Of a stretch of DNA of 64,000 bases, positions 62,691 through 64,000 are shown in pieces. Under the pieces are notes generated by a model. That model saw nothing but the letters and a program-made list of their open reading frames with translations, searched no databases and was not told the DNA's origin. Numbering within the stretch: position 1 is the first letter of the stretch; every line of letters starts with the position of its first letter. This DNA is from Microbacterium testaceum (GTDB lineage Bacteria; Actinomycetota; Actinomycetes; Actinomycetales; Microbacteriaceae): NCBI RefSeq assembly GCF_006539145.1, contig NZ_BJML01000001.1, positions 372,001-436,000 of the forward strand. The letters are read 5' to 3'. Made by a program: the position numbers and the translations under genes.

Positions 62691-64000
62691 GCGTCGCCAC
62701 CCGTCGCTGGGAGCGCGCACTGAGGGCGACCGGTCCGCGCCGCTCGGGGGTCGTGAAGGCCGTGGTGGGTCTCGGCGTGGAGGCTCTCGGCATCCCCGCC
62801 GCCGTCGGCGACCGCGTGCGCATCGAAGCCGCCGGCGCCGTCGAGATCGAGGCCGAGGTCGTCGCGGTCGACGGCGAAGCCGTGCGCTGCATGCCGATGG
62901 GCCCGATGACCGGTGTGCGCGTCGGCGCGGCGGTGCACCACTCCGCTGCGGCGCTGACGGTGCCGACCGGTCGCGGCCTGCTGGGGCGCGTTCTCGATGG
63001 TCTCGGTCGCCCGATCGATGGTCTCGGTCCGCTCGCCGGCGCCCCCGTCGTCGCCCTGGACAACACCGCGCCCAGCGTCATCGGACGCCAGCGGATCGAC
63101 CGCCAACTGGGGCTGGGGGTGCGCGCGCTCGACACGATGACCCCCGTCGGCGTGGGCCAGCGGCTCGGACTGTTCGCGGGCTCGGGGGTCGGCAAGTCGT
63201 CGCTGATGTCGATGATCGCGCGCGGCTCGACCGCCGACGTCACCGTGATCGCGCTGGTGGGCGAGCGCGGTCGCGAGGTACGGGAGTTCCTCGAGGACGA
63301 CCTCGGTCCCGAGGGCCTCGCGCGCGCGGTGGTCGTGGTGGCCACCTCGGACCAACCGGCGATGGCGCGCCTGCGGTCGGCGTTCGTCGCGACGCGCATC
63401 GCCGAGCAGTTCCGCGACGACGGCCTCGACGTGGTGCTGATGATGGACTCGCTCACGCGTGTGGCGATGGCTCAGCGCGAGATCGGGCTGTCTGCGGGAG
63501 AACCGCCCGCGACCCGCGGCTACCCGCCTTCCACCTTCTCGGTGCTGGCGGGTCTGCTCGAGCGCGCGGGCACCGGGCCCACCGGGTCGATCACGGGGTT
63601 GTACACCGTGCTCGTCGACGGCGACGATCACAACGAGCCGGTCGCCGACGCCGCGCGCGGGATCCTCGACGGGCACGTGGTGCTCGACCGCGGTCTCGCC
63701 GTGCGCGGCCACTTCCCGGCGATCGACGTTCTCGGGTCGGTCTCGCGCGTCGTGTCGAAGGTGACCACGCCCGACCAACGCGAGACTGCGGTGACCCTGC
63801 GCCGCGTGCTCGCCGCGCGTCGGCAGGCGAACGACCTCATCGACATCGGCGCGTACAAGGCGGGGGCGAACCCGCTCGTGGATGCCGCCCTCGCCCATCA
63901 GGGCGCCATCGACGGGTTCCTCACCCAGCGCATGGACGATCTGACCCCGACCGACGACTCCTGGCGGCGGTTGACCGCCCTGACGACCACCTTCGGAGGA
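62687..64000 (+). CDS. fliI: Flagellar export ATPase FliI (3' end outside window)
   Basis: 438 codons visible. Beta-ATPase fold: Walker A FAGSGVGKSS, Walker B VVLMMDSLTRVA and the family motif ATRGYPPSTFS. GTG start overlapping the fliH stop (GTGA). The usual length is about 440 residues, so only the last few residues lie beyond the right edge. It energises flagellar protein export. Confidence 0.95.
   Translation, partial: MSVATRRWERALRATGPRRSGVVKAVVGLGVEALGIPAAVGDRVRIEAAGAVEIEAEVVAVDGEAVRCMPMGPMTGVRVGAAVHHSAAALTVPTGRGLLGRVLDGLGRPIDGLGPLAGAPVVALDNTAPSVIGRQRIDRQLGLGVRALDTMTPVGVGQRLGLFAGSGVGKSSLMSMIARGSTADVTVIALVGERGREVREFLEDDLGPEGLARAVVVVATSDQPAMARLRSAFVATRIAEQFRDDGLDVVLMMDSLTRVAMAQREIGLSAGEPPATRGYPPSTFSVLAGLLERAGTGPTGSITGLYTVLVDGDDHNEPVADAARGILDGHVVLDRGLAVRGHFPAIDVLGSVSRVVSKVTTPDQRETAVTLRRVLAARRQANDLIDIGAYKAGANPLVDAALAHQGAIDGFLTQRMDDLTPTDDSWRRLTALTTTFGG

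Overview
The window is high-G+C DNA (roughly 70% by eye) from an actinobacterium, most likely a motile member of the Microbacteriaceae such as Microbacterium. The evidence is mtrA-mtrB-lpqB, a WhiB1-type regulator, PdtaS, a SigR/RsrA pair, the thiamine-dependent multifunctional Kgd, a GuaB1-type protein, a fused OleBC, and a flagellar gene cluster. Genes are tightly packed, with many 4-bp ATGA/GTGA overlaps. I see no rRNA, tRNA, CRISPR array, insertion sequence or prophage.

Layout. 1-2752 (minus): hydrocarbon (olefin) synthesis genes oleBC (cut by the left edge) and oleA. 2878-8402 (minus): a five-gene envelope cassette (GPDPase_memb, DUF4129, DUF4350, MoxR ATPase, DUF58). 8567-12595: mtrA-mtrB-lpqB, then comF, hpf, a convergent coiled-coil protein, secA and an aminotransferase. 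20013-23684: an Rv3235-like protein, a small HTH protein, pdtaS, whiB1 and a small membrane protein. 23750-27591: aroA-rsgA-bcp divergent from sigR-rsrA, with a SigR-type promoter in between. 27644-32790: an Eis-like acetyltransferase and an MprF-like aminoacyl-lipid synthase paired with a membrane esterase. 33013-43149: kgd, guaB1, GH76, two CNNM/CorC transporters and an old-yellow-enzyme reductase. 43178-47176: nnrD, GT87, a thiamine-binding protein and an MFS exporter. 47393-53470: metX and metY separated by an inverted SDR gene, a second SDR and a second MFS exporter.

54020-64000 is the head of the flagellar cluster: sigma factor, fliC, fliD, fliS, a FliT-position protein, flgB, flgC, fliE, fliF, fliG, fliH and fliI (cut by the right edge). 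Three transcription units (fliC, flgB, fliH) share a promoter motif, GGTTAC-N14-GTCGCGATrGT. Each is followed by leader hairpins that present ACGGA loops, the form of a CsrA-binding site. In fliC a second ACGGA overlaps the ribosome binding site. This looks like a flagellar sigma regulon joined to a post-transcriptional CsrA-type switch.

Other notable signals are a 25-codon proline-rich leader ORF (Met-Asp-Asp-Pro-Pro...) coupled by TGATG to the first CNNM/CorC transporter, resembling Mg2+-sensing leader peptides; the heptamer GGATGCC/GGCATCC, which I counted by hand about 80 times and which also forms the stems of several terminators; and a recurrent TAnnnT-N6/7-start arrangement that implies leaderless mRNAs.
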